NCBI GenBank assembly: GCA_003542955.1
Contig: DPJP01000504.1
Coordinates: 15,610 to 22,839 of the forward strand
Source: Armatimonadota bacterium
GTDB lineage: Bacteria; Armatimonadota; Zipacnadia; Zipacnadales; UBA11051
DNA length: 7,230 nucleotides
Direction: 5' to 3'
The notes below the pieces were generated by a model. The model did not search any database, was not told where the DNA came from, and saw only the letters and a list, made by a program, of their open reading frames with translations. This document shows, one piece after another, positions 6,554 through 7,230 of the stretch. The stretch's first letter is position 1. Each line of letters opens with the position of its first letter. The position numbers and the translations under genes are program-made.

Positions 6554-6628
6554 GGCAACACCGACCCATCCGGATGCAGTAGGACGGGCTTCAGTCGAAG
6601 CGGAAGGGCCGGATGGGTGGCAGTCCCC
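6554..6628 (+). repeat. 75-bp tandem repeat, unit 2
   Basis: Direct repeat of unit 1 at a period of exactly 75 bases, with nine differences. Three of these fall in the left arm of the outer stem (GGCAACACCGACCC against GGGGACAGCGACCC). The 10-bp ACCCATCCGG/CCGGATGGGT stem is intact. The inner hairpin reads GCTTC/GAAGC (6588-6601), a paired change relative to unit 1. Confidence 0.85.
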
Positions 6629-7116
6629 GGGCGCACCACCTGCATGCTACGCGGTCTGCTCCTCTACCGCCATCCGGTTAGTTCGTCATTTCATTGAGGG
6701 AACTGCCGAAGGCCACGATCCCCTGAGCGCGTTGGTTTTCCTCAAATCCTCATTTCCTCACAGTTTCACAATTCGGCATTCCTGCAGCAGATCGGGGAGC
6801 CGATATACAGCCATGGCGATAGCGAAACGGTGCGCGGACCTCTTCAGTGCGAGAGCGGGGCTGCGGGACCTGTCTCTGGCTCGGATACCGGCTTCGCAGG
6901 GAGCCTTGATAAAAGCGGCAATCGTACGAGGCCCTGAGCCCGTTGGCTTCTATCATATTATCAAGTTATCACGCATGCACGTTTTGTCACGCATCCGAGC
7001 AACCCGGCGCAGGATTCGGGACGCGAGTTCCGGGGATACCATACCAACTACGCAGAAAAGCCGTATTCGGCGGACCTTAGTGGCACCATCGCCATAGAAG
7101 CCACGCATCAGTAACG

Positions 7117-7144
7117 TCAGAATCTGTGAGACGTGAGATTCTGA
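7117..7144 (+). repeat. 9-bp inverted repeat (hairpin)
   Basis: TCAGAATCT (7117-7125) and AGATTCTGA (7136-7144) are perfect inverse copies around a 10-base loop. The right arm lies within the TGAGATTC microrepeat. It sits just upstream of a possible gene start at 7185, so it could be a 5' UTR structure or an operator. Confidence 0.6.
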
Positions 7145-7166
7145 GATTCTTGAGATTCTGAGATTC
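7134..7166 (+). repeat. Tandem microrepeat, four copies of TGAGATTC
   Basis: Copies lie at 7134-7141, 7142-7149, 7151-7158 and 7159-7166, all exact, with one extra T at 7150. This is typical of slipped-strand expansion. Confidence 0.85.
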
Positions 7167-7184
7167 TGGCGGAGGAGTGGAGAA

Positions 7185-7230
7185 GTGGCCAGGTGCGAGA
7201 GGGTCAACGGCCGGGGTCGGGGCTTTGATC
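7185..7230 (+). CDS. Possible 5' end of a CDS leaving the window
   Basis: A GTG at 7185-7187 follows GGAGGAG (7171-7177) with a 7-base spacer, a strong ribosome site. The frame (MARCERVNGRGRGFD) stays open to the edge of the window. Only 15 codons are visible, with no recognisable motif. The basic start would suit many cytoplasmic or membrane proteins. A short purine-rich stretch could mimic a ribosome site by chance. Confidence 0.3.
   Translation, partial: MARCERVNGRGRGFD

Larger units (their letters stand above)
6630..7184. other. Non-coding spacer with short repeats
   Basis: No credible gene is seen in either direction. Open frames here have no recognisable motif and no ribosome site. 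Base composition is visibly less GC-rich than the genes. It holds an imperfect direct repeat beginning CCCTGAGC (6721 and 6932), an 8-bp inverted repeat CTTGATAA/TTATCAAG (6905-6912 and 6958-6965), three CACGCAT words (6970, 6988, 7102), and the hairpin and microrepeat at 7117-7166. Confidence 0.6.

Noticed and set aside
6442..6628. CRISPR array
   Set aside because: Only two tandem 75-bp units with no unique spacers of regular size, strongly palindromic throughout, and no cas gene.
6463..6645. Minus-strand 60-codon frame with a repeated peptide (TATHPALP)
   Set aside because: This is translation of the tandem DNA repeat, not a repeat protein; no ribosome site.
6069..7097. Plus-strand open frame of 342 codons running through the repeat cluster
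   Set aside because: It begins inside the secreted protein gene in another frame and reads through palindromic repeats. The repeated peptide in it comes only from the 75-bp tandem repeat.
6953..7207. Minus-strand 84-codon frame in the right-hand spacer
   Set aside because: No motif, no credible ribosome site, and it runs through the TGAGATTC microrepeat.

Overview
This is a GC-rich bacterial window. Its gene content is an M28 peptidase, a short nitroreductase, a solitary GspF/PilC-type membrane protein and a secreted protein with a CBM-like front end. It also carries REP-like hairpin repeats and uses GTG and TTG starts. Together these suggest a free-living, little-studied lineage of the Armatimonadota/Planctomycetota kind; that placement is a guess, because no marker gene is present. 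No tRNA, rRNA, CRISPR array, transposase or phage gene was seen.

Layout. Bases 1-2565 are read on the minus strand. The order of transcription is a nitroreductase-family flavoprotein (2565 to 2038), an M28 zinc peptidase with a PA-like insert (1872 to 373), and the first 81 codons of a protein with an Ig-like N-terminus that runs off the left edge (244 to 1). The gaps of 165 and 128 bases leave open whether these form one operon. Bases 2566-2921 are a divergent spacer with two small hairpins, one of them REP-like. Bases 2922-6327 are a two-gene plus-strand operon: a GspF-type protein (GTG start) overlaps by 8 bases a 751-residue exported protein (TTG start).

The last 900 bases hold no convincing complete gene. 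Bases 6336-6629 are a nested REP/MITE-like repeat cluster with a 75-bp tandem duplication. One substitution pair between its two copies preserves a stem. Bases 6630-7184 are less GC-rich spacer with short direct and inverted repeats. They end in a TGAGATTC microrepeat and a strong ribosome binding site, with a possible GTG start at 7185 for a gene leaving the right edge.

How the genes may work together. The plus-strand pair is the clearest functional unit: an inner-membrane GspF protein is translationally coupled to a Sec-exported, probably carbohydrate-related protein. The window has no GspE/PilB ATPase and no pilin gene, so the rest of any secretion or pilus machine must lie elsewhere. The minus-strand genes look metabolic (peptide hydrolysis, flavin-dependent reduction) and have no evident link to the pair. 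No defence system or other known multi-gene novelty was recognised. The most unusual items are the coupled GspF/secreted pair and the repeat cluster.
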